Assembly (NCBI GenBank): GCA_030525785.1
Contig: JAUNEA010000001.1
Coordinates: forward strand, 1-64,000
Source: Cardiobacteriaceae bacterium
Lineage (GTDB): Bacteria > Pseudomonadota > Gammaproteobacteria > Cardiobacteriales > Cardiobacteriaceae
Reading direction: 5' to 3'
DNA: 64,000 bases
The notes beneath the pieces are model-generated. The model worked only from the letters and a program-made list of their open reading frames with translations. It did not search any database and was not told where the DNA came from. Shown here one piece after another: positions 38,427 through 47,793 of this stretch; position 1 is the first letter of the stretch; every line of letters begins with the position of its first letter. A program made the position numbers and the translations under genes.

Positions 38427-40142
38427 ATGGAATCTGCCAAGCTTCATCTGCGCCCCTATCTCTGTAACCCTCTGGATTTTCCCGAAGATTGCCCTGATTT
38501 GGTACGCACGCTGTATGCAAGGCGTTTGCAGCAGCCAACGGAATGGGATAAAAGCCTGAAGCATTTATTGCCTGCCGAGCTGAAAGATATTGATAAAGCA
38601 GTGGCGAGGCTTATCAAAGCGCTTAAGGAGCGCGAGCCAATTTTGGTTTATGGCGATTATGATGTTGATGGTGCTTGTGCTACAGCATTGATGGTTCGCG
38701 TACTCAAGCGTTTAGGTATGCAGGTTTCTTGGTTTATTCCTGATCGTTTGCGTCATGGTTATGGCTTGAGTGTGGCAGGTGTGGCGGCAGCGCGAGTGTA
38801 TCACCCACAGATTCGGCTATGGCTGACCGTAGACAATGGCATGAACAGTCATGCGATGGCAGAAGCCTTAGCCAATCAAGGCATTGAGCTTATCATCACT
38901 GACCATCATCTTCCCCTTGAACACGAAGAAAGCGCTTTGCCTACCGCCATTGCTGTGGTCAATCCCAATCGTTTGGATTGTGGCTTTGCGAGCAAAGCGC
39001 TTTGTGGCACGGGGGTGGCGTTTTATGTGCTGATGGCATTGCAGCAAGCTTTGAAGCATGATGTAGAGGGCAAAGCGCTTTGGTCTCTGGATTTGAAGCT
39101 GACAGAATACTTGGATTTGGTGGCATTGGCTACCATCGCTGATGTGATGACGTTGGATTACAACAACCGTATTTTGGTGGAACATGGTTTGCGTTTGCTT
39201 AGACGAGGGCAGGGCAATATGGGGCTGAAATCGCTGTTGGCACAGGCGAATGTGGATTATCGTTTTGTGAGCGCACAGGATTTGGCCTTTATGGTTGCGC
39301 CACGTTTAAATGCCGCAGGGCGTATCGCGCACATGAAAGAAGGTTTGCAACTGTTGTTGAGCGATGAGCGCGTGGGAGCGCAGGATTTGGCGTATCGGCT
39401 TGATGAATACAATCGTGAACGCAAAGCGCTTGAAAACGATTTATGGCTACAGGTCAAAGCTCAAGCCAATCCTCAATCGGCTTTGAGCTATGCCTATTTG
39501 AACGGAGGGCATGAGGGATTGTTGGGCATTTTGGCAGGAAAGCTCAAAGCGCTTTGGGGGAAGCCAAGCTTGGTTTTATGTGCCTCTCAGGAGGAAGATT
39601 GGGTGAAAGGGTCGTTGCGTTCTTGCTATGGCGTGGCACTGGATAAGGTGTTAGCAGAAGCGAGCTTGGCTCTCAAGCCTGAGGACTTACGCTTTGGTGG
39701 ACACGCGATGGCAGCAGGATTGAGCGTGCATCAAAGCGCTTTGCCACGTTTGCTCTCTGAGATGGAGACCATTTTATCGCGCGATTTTCCTGACCATTAT
39801 CCTGAAGAGCCAGAATGGAGCGATGGCTATCTCAGCCCTGAGTATTTTACAGTGGCATGGGCGAATTATTTAGAATTGCTGGAGCCTTGGGGTTCTGGCT
39901 TGCCAGCGCCTGTGTTTTATCAAGTTTTTGAAGTGCTTGATGAGAGGGTTTTGGGGCAGCATAGCCGTTTGCTGTTACGACATCCTGAAAATGGAGAGAA
40001 ATTTCAGGCAATGTGGTTTTTTGCCAATCAACGCCTGATGGTTGGAAATTTTGTTGGCGTTCATTATCGTTTATCTGTTAATCGTTTTCATGGTGATGAA
40101 CGATTGGTTTTACACATTCAGAGTGTGCAAAGCGCTTTGTAG
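38427..40142 (+). CDS. recJ: Single-stranded-DNA-specific exonuclease RecJ
   Basis: 5'-3' ssDNA exonuclease used in recombination and mismatch repair. 571 aa from ATG 38427 (TAGGAG 6 bp upstream; GTG 38424 is less likely). DHH-family motifs: VYGDYDVDGACATAL near 75, TVDNGMNSH near 133, DHHLP near 158, and the DHHA1 region with GGHAMAAGLSV near 415. Its last codons are one palindrome copy (QSAL stop). Followed by a small gene 17 bp downstream. Confidence 0.95.
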   Translation: MESAKLHLRPYLCNPLDFPEDCPDLVRTLYARRLQQPTEWDKSLKHLLPAELKDIDKAVARLIKALKEREPILVYGDYDVDGACATALMVRVLKRLGMQVSWFIPDRLRHGYGLSVAGVAAARVYHPQIRLWLTVDNGMNSHAMAEALANQGIELIITDHHLPLEHEESALPTAIAVVNPNRLDCGFASKALCGTGVAFYVLMALQQALKHDVEGKALWSLDLKLTEYLDLVALATIADVMTLDYNNRILVEHGLRLLRRGQGNMGLKSLLAQANVDYRFVSAQDLAFMVAPRLNAAGRIAHMKEGLQLLLSDERVGAQDLAYRLDEYNRERKALENDLWLQVKAQANPQSALSYAYLNGGHEGLLGILAGKLKALWGKPSLVLCASQEEDWVKGSLRSCYGVALDKVLAEASLALKPEDLRFGGHAMAAGLSVHQSALPRLLSEMETILSRDFPDHYPEEPEWSDGYLSPEYFTVAWANYLELLEPWGSGLPAPVFYQVFEVLDERVLGQHSRLLLRHPENGEKFQAMWFFANQRLMVGNFVGVHYRLSVNRFHGDERLVLHIQSVQSAL

Positions 40143-40159
40143 AATAAGGAGGAGAGCTT

Positions 40160-40495
40160 ATGCAGTGGTGGATTTCGGTTAGCCCGCTTTCACGCGAACA
40201 AGAGGATCAAATGACTCCTGAGCAAATCGAGCATTATCGATTAGCGAGTTATCCCGCGCCTGTAGAAGGCTTAAATTTCTTTCAAGATTTGGCAGATTTT
40301 GACCGTGCCAGCATGATGGGCGATGGCTATCCTTATTATTTTGTGATGAGTATGGCAGATGTTTTGGTGGAGTTGCGTGCGGTTTATGAGCAACATCAGC
40401 ATCAGCCACCTGAAGGGTTCTATATGGCATGGCAAAGGATTGAGCAGTTGCCTGATGATTTGGTGGTTTTTGTGACCGCTTGGGATTTGAGCTGA
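40160..40495 (+). CDS. Small hypothetical protein
   Basis: 111-aa soluble protein, not recognised. It has a good ribosome site (AAGGAGGAG, 7 bp before ATG) and no hydrophobic segment. The composition is acidic and rich in aromatic residues. It lies between recJ and the carbonic anhydrase on the same strand, 24 bp before the latter, so it is probably cotranscribed. No palindrome copy is inside, so its sequence is not explained by repeat insertion. Confidence 0.7.
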   Translation: MQWWISVSPLSREQEDQMTPEQIEHYRLASYPAPVEGLNFFQDLADFDRASMMGDGYPYYFVMSMADVLVELRAVYEQHQHQPPEGFYMAWQRIEQLPDDLVVFVTAWDLS

Positions 40496-40519
40496 GGGAT
40501 AGTTAAGTAAGGAGAGATA

Positions 40520-41179
40520 ATGGACGATTCGAGCAAACAAAAGCGCATTGAAGAACTGTTGCGTAACAATGCCGCATGGGCTAAAAAATTTGCCCAAGAT
40601 AATCCAGGTATTTTCGAAAAACTCAGTCACCAACAAGCCCCTAAATATCTTTGGATTGGCTGCTCTGATAGTCGTATTCCAGCCAATGAAGTGATGGGAC
40701 TCTTGCCTGGTGAAGTTTTCGTGCATCGTAATGTGGGGAATTTGGTGCATTCGATGGATATTAATTGCCACAGCGTGATTCAATTTGCGGTGGAGTATTT
40801 GCAGGTGAGCGATATTATCGTGGGTGGGCATTACGATTGTGGAGCGATAAAAGCTGCATTATCAGGGCGCGATTACGGCATGATGAATAACTGGCTGAGT
40901 AGCATCAAGAATGCTTACATGCTGCATAAGGAAGATATTGAGAGTGTTCCTTTGGAAAAAAGGCTGGATAGGGTTTGTGAAATCAATGTGATGCAACAGG
41001 TGAAGAATGTTTGTAAATCACATGCTGTGCAGAAAGCATGGGCAAAAGGGCAAGAGCTTTATGTGCATGGTTTGATTTACAGTGTGCGCGATGGCATTTT
41101 GAGAGATTTAAAAGTTTCTGTGGACAGCCATGATAATCTTGAAGATATTTATAAACTTCATCTTGATGGTAGTATCTAG
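40520..41179 (+). CDS. can: Beta-class carbonic anhydrase
   Basis: Zinc enzyme hydrating CO2 to bicarbonate, cytoplasmic. 219 aa. Zinc ligands are in IGCSDSRIP (Cys near 51, Asp near 53) and GGHYDCGAIK (His and Cys near 107-110), the Can/Cab layout. AAGGAG precedes the ATG. It is the third gene of the recJ run; the M61 peptidase gene starts 40 bp downstream. The gene holds no iterated palindrome. Confidence 0.95.
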   Translation: MDDSSKQKRIEELLRNNAAWAKKFAQDNPGIFEKLSHQQAPKYLWIGCSDSRIPANEVMGLLPGEVFVHRNVGNLVHSMDINCHSVIQFAVEYLQVSDIIVGGHYDCGAIKAALSGRDYGMMNNWLSSIKNAYMLHKEDIESVPLEKRLDRVCEINVMQQVKNVCKSHAVQKAWAKGQELYVHGLIYSVRDGILRDLKVSVDSHDNLEDIYKLHLDGSI

Positions 41180-41219
41180 GTTACAATAAAGACATCATTT
41201 ATCAACAAAGGAAACCTTG

Positions 41220-42941
41220 ATGACTCATCATTACACCATCACCCCAAGCCAAAGCGGTCATTTCTTTAACATCACTTTGAAGCTCAGCTTAGAGGCTGGC
41301 GAGCATGAATGCTGGTTGCCGGTTTGGATTCCAGGTAGTTATTGCCGTCGTGATTACAGTAAACACATTACGGAACTCTCTGCCAAACAAGGGCAAAGCG
41401 CTTTAACGATTCGTTATGTGACGGCATCACGTTGGGCTATTTCCGTACCTAAAGCGGGGGAGATTACGGTTTCTTATCGAGTTTATGGTCGCGATGTTTC
41501 TGTGCGTGGAAATTATTTAGACCACGAACGCGCGATGGTTAATCCTTGCCCAACTTGCATTGTTTTTGATGAACATCAGCCAGTTATCATTCGATTTGAT
41601 TTACAAGGCAAACATCAAGGCTGGGGCATTTCAGGGGCAGTTGCTGAAGCAGACGGTAGTTATCATTTTGAAAATCATGATGAAGCAGCTGATACCCCCT
41701 TTATGTTGGGCAAAGCGCTTTGTCATCATTCGTTTGTTTTAGGTGGCATTGTGCATGATTTTTACTTCACAGGCGTGAATGAAGACGATGATTTGGAACG
41801 TTTGATGAAGGATACGGAAATCATGTGTCAAAGCGCATTGGAGATGTTTGGGGCGTTTCCAAAAGCCGTTAAACGTTATCAGTTTATGTTGCATCTAACA
41901 GGTAGTACACGCGGAGGCTTGGAGCATCGCCAAAGCACACTGTTGATGGAGAGAAACAGCAGTGTGCCGAAGATTGGGCAAAGCGCTTTGCCTGAGAGAT
42001 ACCTCGATTTGGCAGGTTTGATCATTCATGAGTATTTCCACACATGGAATGTCAAAGATTTAAAAGCCAAAACGCATCAACCTTATCGCATGGAAGCTGA
42101 GCAGTATGATGATTTACTGTGGTTTTTTGAAGGTTATACCGCGTATTTTGATAATTATTTGATGTTGAAAAGTGGCGTAATTAGCCCACAAGCTTATATT
42201 GATATGATTGCCAGCGACCATTCTCGACACTTGCCACATACAGGACGTTTCCGTCAAACATTGGCACAGTCCAGTATCGAAGCGTGGACAAAATACTACA
42301 ATCCTAATGAAATTGGCGCTCAACTTAGCACCAGCTACTATGTTCAAGGATCGCTGGCTGCACTCTGTACAGATATTTGGTTGTTTAAACATGGTTTGCG
42401 TTTAGAAGATGTGGTGGCGCACATCTGGAAACAATACGATAAAACTCAACAAGGCTTAACAGAGGCTCGTTATTTTGAATGGGCAAGAGAAGTGCTGCCT
42501 CAAGAGCTTTGGGAAGGATTTGAGGCGTTGGTTGGTGGCTTTATTCACAGTACACAACCTCTACCTATGCAAAGCGCTTTGGCAGAAGTAGGTTGTGTGG
42601 TTGAGTATCAAGCCAAATATGCGGTAGATTTTGGATTTGATACGAAAAATGGCATGGTAGCTTTAATTGATGAACACAGCTCCGCCGCACATGCTGGGCT
42701 TGCTAACGGCGATAAATTGGTGAATATTAATGGTGAGGCATGGGAAAGTCGCAATTGGCAGGGCGATGCTTCTGCTGAATATCAAGTGGGACAAGCTATT
42801 GCGCTTGAAGTAACACGTGATGGTAAGCCATTCACTTTCCATTTTACGACTCAAGCGCCGCGTGAAGATAAAGTGCTTTATCGCTTTGAAGGTGAAATTT
42901 CTCCCTTCTTCAAGCCACAGGAGCGTCTATGCAAACGCTAA
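41220..42941 (+). CDS. M61 glycyl aminopeptidase family protein with PDZ domain
   Basis: 573-aa zinc peptidase of family M61. N-terminal beta domain, then the zinc motif HEYFHTWNVK near 270 with a downstream glutamate in WFFEGYTAYFD near 300, and a C-terminal PDZ domain (about 465-555, with AGLANGDKLVNING). No signal peptide, so probably cytoplasmic; the family removes N-terminal glycine or alanine. ATG 41220 has AAAGGA upstream. The last 13 bp overlap pyrC. Confidence 0.9.
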   Translation: MTHHYTITPSQSGHFFNITLKLSLEAGEHECWLPVWIPGSYCRRDYSKHITELSAKQGQSALTIRYVTASRWAISVPKAGEITVSYRVYGRDVSVRGNYLDHERAMVNPCPTCIVFDEHQPVIIRFDLQGKHQGWGISGAVAEADGSYHFENHDEAADTPFMLGKALCHHSFVLGGIVHDFYFTGVNEDDDLERLMKDTEIMCQSALEMFGAFPKAVKRYQFMLHLTGSTRGGLEHRQSTLLMERNSSVPKIGQSALPERYLDLAGLIIHEYFHTWNVKDLKAKTHQPYRMEAEQYDDLLWFFEGYTAYFDNYLMLKSGVISPQAYIDMIASDHSRHLPHTGRFRQTLAQSSIEAWTKYYNPNEIGAQLSTSYYVQGSLAALCTDIWLFKHGLRLEDVVAHIWKQYDKTQQGLTEARYFEWAREVLPQELWEGFEALVGGFIHSTQPLPMQSALAEVGCVVEYQAKYAVDFGFDTKNGMVALIDEHSSAAHAGLANGDKLVNINGEAWESRNWQGDASAEYQVGQAIALEVTRDGKPFTFHFTTQAPREDKVLYRFEGEISPFFKPQERLCKR

Positions 42942-43975
42942 CCTTGCGTACACCAGACGATTTTCATATCCATTTACGAGACGGAGCGTTTTTGGCGCGA
43001 ACGGTAGCTGATGTGGCAAAGCAGTGTGATCGAGCATTGGTTATGCCGAATTTGGTGCCAGCGGTGGATAGTATTGAAGCGCTTTGTGCATATCGTGAAC
43101 GGATTTTGGCACACATTCCAGCAGGGCAAAATTTTTTGCCCTTGCTGACTCTGTATCTTTCTCCCAATCTCACTGTGGAAACCATTATCAGAGCGAGGGA
43201 GGCAGGTGTTATTGCAGTGAAATGGTATCCCAAAGGCGCAACTACCAATTCAGCGCAAGGCGTTGGGCAGATAAGCGCTTTGTATCCTGTTTTGGAGAAG
43301 ATGCAGGAAATTGGGTTGCCATTGCTGATTCATGGGGAAGTAACAGATCCTGAAATTGATATTTTTGACCGAGAAGCAGTATTTATCGAAAAAACGTTGA
43401 TTCCCTTACGCGCTCAATTTCCTGAATTAAAGATTGTGATGGAGCATATTACGACTGAGAATGCCGTGCAGTATGTGCAAAGCGCTTCTCATAATTTGGC
43501 TGCTACCATCACCGCCCAGCATTTGCTTTTTAATCGCAATCAACTGTTGGTTGGGGGTGTGAAACCACATTATTACTGCCTGCCTATTTTAAAAACAGAG
43601 CATGACCGCAAAGCGCTTTTATCTGCTGCCACCAGTGGTGATGCACGTTTCTTTTTGGGAACTGATAGCGCCCCGCATGAACGCCAAACCAAAGAGAATG
43701 CTTGTGGCTGCGCGGGGTGTTATACCAGCCCTTATATGTTGGAATATTATGCTCAAGCTTTTGAAAGTGTAGGAAAATTAGATAGATTAGAGGACTTCGC
43801 TTCTCGTTTTGGGGCGCAATTTTATGGCTTGGCACGTAATGCGAGTGTGGTGAGTTTGGAACGTGTAGAACAAGAGATTGAAAGCGCTTTGCCTTATGGT
43901 GATGGCGAAGTTGTGCCTTTGCAATTAGGGCAGCCACTCCACTGGCGATTTGTGGGTAAGCTTCCATTATTGTGA
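42929..43975 (+). CDS. pyrC: Dihydroorotase
   Basis: Pyrimidine synthesis: carbamoyl-aspartate to dihydroorotate. 348 aa, the short PyrC type. Metal ligands HIHLRDG near 13, the carboxylated lysine in VKWYPKGATTNS near 100, HGEVTD near 136, and EHITTENAV near 174, with HYYCLPI near 213 and GTDSAPH near 247. It overlaps the peptidase gene by 13 bp and uses GGAG inside it. Confidence 0.96.
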   Translation: MQTLTLRTPDDFHIHLRDGAFLARTVADVAKQCDRALVMPNLVPAVDSIEALCAYRERILAHIPAGQNFLPLLTLYLSPNLTVETIIRAREAGVIAVKWYPKGATTNSAQGVGQISALYPVLEKMQEIGLPLLIHGEVTDPEIDIFDREAVFIEKTLIPLRAQFPELKIVMEHITTENAVQYVQSASHNLAATITAQHLLFNRNQLLVGGVKPHYYCLPILKTEHDRKALLSAATSGDARFFLGTDSAPHERQTKENACGCAGCYTSPYMLEYYAQAFESVGKLDRLEDFASRFGAQFYGLARNASVVSLERVEQEIESALPYGDGEVVPLQLGQPLHWRFVGKLPLL

Positions 43976-44015
43976 TGTTGTAACAAATGGTCATCAAAAG
44001 TAAGGCAATTTAAGC

Positions 44016-44043
44016 TTTACAGTGTGGATTAGCTCTTTATAAT
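44016..44043 (+). promoter_or_regulatory. Sigma70 promoter of the MliC-like cluster
   Basis: TTTACA (44016-44021), 16-bp spacer, TATAAT (44038-44043). A small GCTAGC-ATTTAG-GCTAGC repeat at 44051-44068 lies in the untranslated leader. Confidence 0.7.
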
Positions 44044-44109
44044 GAGAAAAGCTAGCATTTAGGCTAGCGCACTATTGTTTACCGTGTTTTGAATCAAGGA
44101 GGTTTAATT

Positions 44110-44757
44110 ATGAAATGGACGTTCTATTTAGGTATAGCTTTGGGGTTAACCTTAATTAGCCCAAATACTTATGCTAAAAATAGCAAAAATCCTGTTCGTC
44201 AAAGCGCTTTCATCTGCGAGAACGGTGATACCGCAACCCTTCGTTATCTTGACGAAAATACCGTTGAACTAGCGTTAAAATACGACAACAAAGCGCCTAA
44301 AAAAGTACAGTTGAAACGTGCTCGCTCAGGCTCTGGCGAGTTGTATCGTGCCAAAAAAGGTTTTTTTGGCTATGGTGCAGAGTGGCACGAAAAAGATGGT
44401 GAAGCGAATTTAACTTACAATACGAAAGAAGGCGAATTATCCATGCCTTGCCAATTGGCAGAAGAACAAGAGCGACCTAACCATACCGAAACAGGGATTT
44501 TTGAATGCGAAAATGGTGACCGTTTGCGCATAGTGTACTTAGGGCAAAAAGGTATCGATATCGCTTTAACTTATGATGTCGGTGAACCCCAAACTGCACG
44601 CCTCAAGCCTGCGAAATCAGGTTCTGGTAGTCGTTTTGTAACAAGCAAAGGCTTTTTTGGCTATGGCGCTGAATGGCATGAGAAAAAAGGTCAAGGGTAT
44701 TTGAGCTACAAAGACGAAGACGGTGATGAAATTTCGATGGTTTGTACCAGCAAATAA
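44110..44757 (+). CDS. Exported protein with two MliC-like lysozyme-inhibitor domains
   Basis: 215-aa secreted protein. Signal peptide residues 1-23 (cut after TYA). Two repeats, about 34-115 and 130-212, each with CENGD, a SGSG segment, GFFGYGAEWHEK and a closing cysteine, the layout of MliC/PliC c-type lysozyme inhibitors in which a cysteine pair closes a small beta barrel. AAGGAGG precedes the ATG. It lacks a lipobox, so it is likely periplasmic. The double domain is unusual for a family that is normally single-domain. Confidence 0.82.
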   Translation: MKWTFYLGIALGLTLISPNTYAKNSKNPVRQSAFICENGDTATLRYLDENTVELALKYDNKAPKKVQLKRARSGSGELYRAKKGFFGYGAEWHEKDGEANLTYNTKEGELSMPCQLAEEQERPNHTETGIFECENGDRLRIVYLGQKGIDIALTYDVGEPQTARLKPAKSGSGSRFVTSKGFFGYGAEWHEKKGQGYLSYKDEDGDEISMVCTSK

Positions 44758-44798
44758 TGGATTCGAAAAGTGCTTTGTGTGACAGGAAAGGAGCTAAA

Positions 44799-45149
44799 AT
44801 GAAAGCAAAATTAATGATTATGGTGATGAGTGGATTGTTATTGAGTGCTTGTGGTGGAAAAAAACATCATCATGAACCTGCGCCACCTTCGATGGCTTTT
44901 GTGTGTGAGAATGGCGATACCGCAACCATTACGCATTTTGATGGGCTGATTGAGTTGGCATTGAAATATGATGTAACGCCTCCGAAAACGGTTCGCTTAC
45001 CTCAAGTTCAAAGCGGTTCTGGTGAAACATATGAGAGCAATACGGGCTTTTTTGGCTATGGCGCACAGTGGCAAGAAAAAGGCACATTAGGCTATTTGAG
45101 TTTTAATACGCCAGAGGGTGCAGTGGAAATGGCTTGCCAAGCTCAATAA
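44799..45149 (+). CDS. MliC-like lipoprotein
   Basis: 116-aa lipoprotein: lipobox LLSAC near residues 16-20, then a short His-rich spacer (KKHHHEP) and one MliC-like domain with CENGDTAT, QSGSGETY, GFFGYGAQW and a final cysteine. AAAGGAG precedes ATG 44799. It is close in sequence to the repeats of the upstream gene, so the three domains probably arose by local duplication. Family members inhibit host c-type lysozyme at the cell envelope. A strong terminator follows. Confidence 0.82.
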   Translation: MKAKLMIMVMSGLLLSACGGKKHHHEPAPPSMAFVCENGDTATITHFDGLIELALKYDVTPPKTVRLPQVQSGSGETYESNTGFFGYGAQWQEKGTLGYLSFNTPEGAVEMACQAQ

Positions 45150-45169
45150 AAATTCCTCGACTAGACCAT

Positions 45170-45197
45170 AAAAAACCTCCCAACTGGGAGGTTTTTT
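45170..45197. terminator. Bidirectional terminator
   Basis: AAAAAACCTCCC and GGGAGGTTTTTT pair around AACT, between the convergent MliC-like lipoprotein and sugar permease genes. Confidence 0.9.
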
Positions 45198-45223
45198 GAC
45201 AAAGCGCTTTGGTTTTTAACCTT

Positions 45224-46192
45224 TTAACCACGGCGACGTTTTAAAGTATCAATCAAAACAGCCACAATAATAATCATACCTTTGACGATTAATTGCCAGT
45301 TAGGGTCAACACCTAATAGATTTAAGCCTTTATTGGTAGTGCCAATAATCAATGCACCAATGACACACATTGGCACAGAACCAATACCGCCATTTAAAGA
45401 AGTCCCACCAATAACCGCTGCAGCAATAGCATCTAATTCCCATGAAACACCATATGTTGGGTTACCTGCATAGGTTCTTGACGCAAGCATAGCGCCTGCT
45501 AATCCTGCTAATGCGCCTGCAAAAGTGTAAACCATAATTAAAGTTTTGCGTACATTAATACCTGAAATACGAGCAGCATTTCTATTACCGCCAATGGCGT
45601 AAATATGGCGACCAAATTGAGTGCGACTTAACAAAATATGTGAAAGAATAACAATAGCCACATAAATAAAGACTAAACCAGGAATGCCATTAAAAAGTTT
45701 TAAATCAGCGATCCAAGTAAATCCATCGCCACTGGCATCAATAGGGCGACCACCAGAGGACAATTGTGCTGCTCCACGAGCAATAGTCATCATGCCTAAG
45801 GTTGCAATGAAAGGAGGGATTTTGCCAATTGCTGTGAAAGCGCCGTTAATCGCGCCACAGAAGCCACCAATACCAATAGCAGCCATAAAAGCGAGTAATG
45901 CCAAAAATGCGCTATCTGAGCCTGTAACAATAATCGCTGCCATGACAGAAGCTAATGCAACAATAGATCCTGATGATAAATCGATGCCTGTCGTAATAAT
46001 AGCCATAGTTACGCCAATAGAGATAATGCCGAACATAGATACTTGTTCTAAAATACTTAAAAGCGTTTCAACAGAATAAAATCCCTGAATTTTAATCGAA
46101 AATCCTGTATACAAAACGACAAGAATAATCAACATGCCGTAAGTATTGAATAGATGTTTGAGATCTAATTTGATTTCTAATTTGTCTGTCAT
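45224..46192 (-). CDS. Sugar (probably myo-inositol) ABC transporter permease
   Basis: 322-aa inner-membrane permease of the RbsC/BPD-2 family, with about nine hydrophobic spans and the coupling segment GGNRNAARISGINVRKT near 200. AGAGG precedes the ATG. It is the last gene of a leftward set (binding protein, ATPase, permease) divergent from the iol genes, which implies inositol as substrate. No exact palindrome copy lies in the gene. Confidence 0.9.
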   Translation of the reverse strand: MTDKLEIKLDLKHLFNTYGMLIILVVLYTGFSIKIQGFYSVETLLSILEQVSMFGIISIGVTMAIITTGIDLSSGSIVALASVMAAIIVTGSDSAFLALLAFMAAIGIGGFCGAINGAFTAIGKIPPFIATLGMMTIARGAAQLSSGGRPIDASGDGFTWIADLKLFNGIPGLVFIYVAIVILSHILLSRTQFGRHIYAIGGNRNAARISGINVRKTLIMVYTFAGALAGLAGAMLASRTYAGNPTYGVSWELDAIAAAVIGGTSLNGGIGSVPMCVIGALIIGTTNKGLNLLGVDPNWQLIVKGMIIIVAVLIDTLKRRRG

Positions 46193-46196
46193 ATGA

Positions 46197-47705
46197 TTAA
46201 TCCTCTAATTTTAATCCTGATGCTAAGTGCATCACTTTTGCTTGCGTTGCTTCTTCTCGAGATAATTCACCTGTGAATTGACCTTCTGCCATAACCATAA
46301 TACGGTCACTCATTGCTAATAATTCCAACATATCTGATGAAATCATAATAATCGACTTACCTATTTTGGCCAGCTCTACCATCAAGCGATAAATTTCCGC
46401 TTTGGCTCCTACATCAATCCCTTTGGTGGGCTCGTCTAAAATAAGGACATCAGGGTTTAAGGTTAATTGGCGACCAATCAAAACTTTTTGTTGATTGCCA
46501 CCTGATAAATTGCCAGTTAAAACAGAAACGCTGGGTGCTTTAATTCGCATTTCTGTCCTTTGCTTTTCGGCGGTTTCTTTTGCCAAACCATTGGAAATAA
46601 GAAAATTTCTTATATATGGGCTAAGGTCAGGCATGATGACATTATCGGTAATATCCATATTTAAGAATAAGCCCGTTAGCTTACGATCTTCAGTAACCCA
46701 GCCGATTTTGTGTTTTTGGGCATCATTAGGATTGCGTACTTCAATTTTTTTGCCATGCATAATAATATCGCCACTATCACACGGACGATAACCATACAAA
46801 CTTTCCGCAATAAAGCTTCTGCCAGCGCCAACCAATCCAGCAATGCCTAAAATTTCTCCTTTTCTGACATGGAAATTGATATTCTTAAAGCAACCCTTAA
46901 GATTTAAGTTTCTGACTTCTAAAACTTTCTCTTCACCAATCTCAACTGCTTCTTTAGCATACATGTCACTCATTGAACGACCAACCATTTCTTCAATCAG
47001 TTGTTCTTTACTAATATTATTTGCTTCATGTGTGGCAACTAATTGACCATCGCGCAAAATAGAAATACGATCAGAAACACGGAAAACTTCATCGAGTTTA
47101 TGAGAAATGAAAATAACAGCAATACCACGTTCTTTAAGCTTATCTACGATATTGTATAAATATTCCACTTCGCTTTCGGTTAATGAGGTTGATGGCTCAT
47201 CCATTAAAATAACTTTGGCATCGTTAGAAACGGCTGTAGCGATGGCAACCAACTGAGCATGAGCTACAGAAACATCGCTCATTTTTTTGGTAACATCCAT
47301 CGTAATGCCCAAATCTTTTAACGTTTGCGCACAAACTTCGTTCATTTTCTTATTGGCTAAAAAACCCAAAGAGCCAAAGGTGATTTCTCGCCCTAAAAAG
47401 AAATTCTCCGCAATCGTTAAATTGGTCGCTGGGCTAATTTCTTGTGGCACCATAATCAAGCCAGACCGAATAGCTTCAATGGGTCTGCTAGGGTTAAATG
47501 GTTGACCATCAAAGCGCATTTTTCCACCACTGTCAAAAGAATAAATCCCATATAAGACTTTCATTAAAGTGGATTTGCCTGCGCCATTTTCGCCCATTAA
47601 AGCATGGACTTCCCCTTTTTTAATTTTTAAACTCACGCCATTAAGCGCTTTGACACCAGGGAAACTTTTGCTGATGTTTTCTAATTCCAGAATATATTCA
47701 CTCAT
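46197..47705 (-). CDS. Sugar (probably myo-inositol) ABC transporter ATPase
   Basis: 502-aa RbsA/MglA-type protein with two fused nucleotide-binding domains. First: Walker A GENGAGKST near 37 and Walker B VILMDEPS near 165. Second: signature NLSGGNQQKV near 400 and Walker B LILDEPTKGID near 425; its Walker A position reads GLVGAGRS, the degenerate form usual for the second half of this family. ATG 47705 is used (TTG 47708 also in frame). The gene holds one partial palindrome only, near its start. Confidence 0.93.
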   Translation of the reverse strand: MSEYILELENISKSFPGVKALNGVSLKIKKGEVHALMGENGAGKSTLMKVLYGIYSFDSGGKMRFDGQPFNPSRPIEAIRSGLIMVPQEISPATNLTIAENFFLGREITFGSLGFLANKKMNEVCAQTLKDLGITMDVTKKMSDVSVAHAQLVAIATAVSNDAKVILMDEPSTSLTESEVEYLYNIVDKLKERGIAVIFISHKLDEVFRVSDRISILRDGQLVATHEANNISKEQLIEEMVGRSMSDMYAKEAVEIGEEKVLEVRNLNLKGCFKNINFHVRKGEILGIAGLVGAGRSFIAESLYGYRPCDSGDIIMHGKKIEVRNPNDAQKHKIGWVTEDRKLTGLFLNMDITDNVIMPDLSPYIRNFLISNGLAKETAEKQRTEMRIKAPSVSVLTGNLSGGNQQKVLIGRQLTLNPDVLILDEPTKGIDVGAKAEIYRLMVELAKIGKSIIMISSDMLELLAMSDRIMVMAEGQFTGELSREEATQAKVMHLASGLKLED

Positions 47706-47793
47706 CAATCTGCCTTTTTGTTTATCCCTTTTGATTTATGGTTATCCGAAATAAAGCGCTTTGACGGCATTAAACTATCAAAGCGCTTTGATT

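Noticed and set aside
2024-40142. Shared peptide motif QSAL/KALC/KRF as a protein signal
   Set aside because: The peptides appear in unrelated proteins only because the same DNA palindrome is read in different frames.
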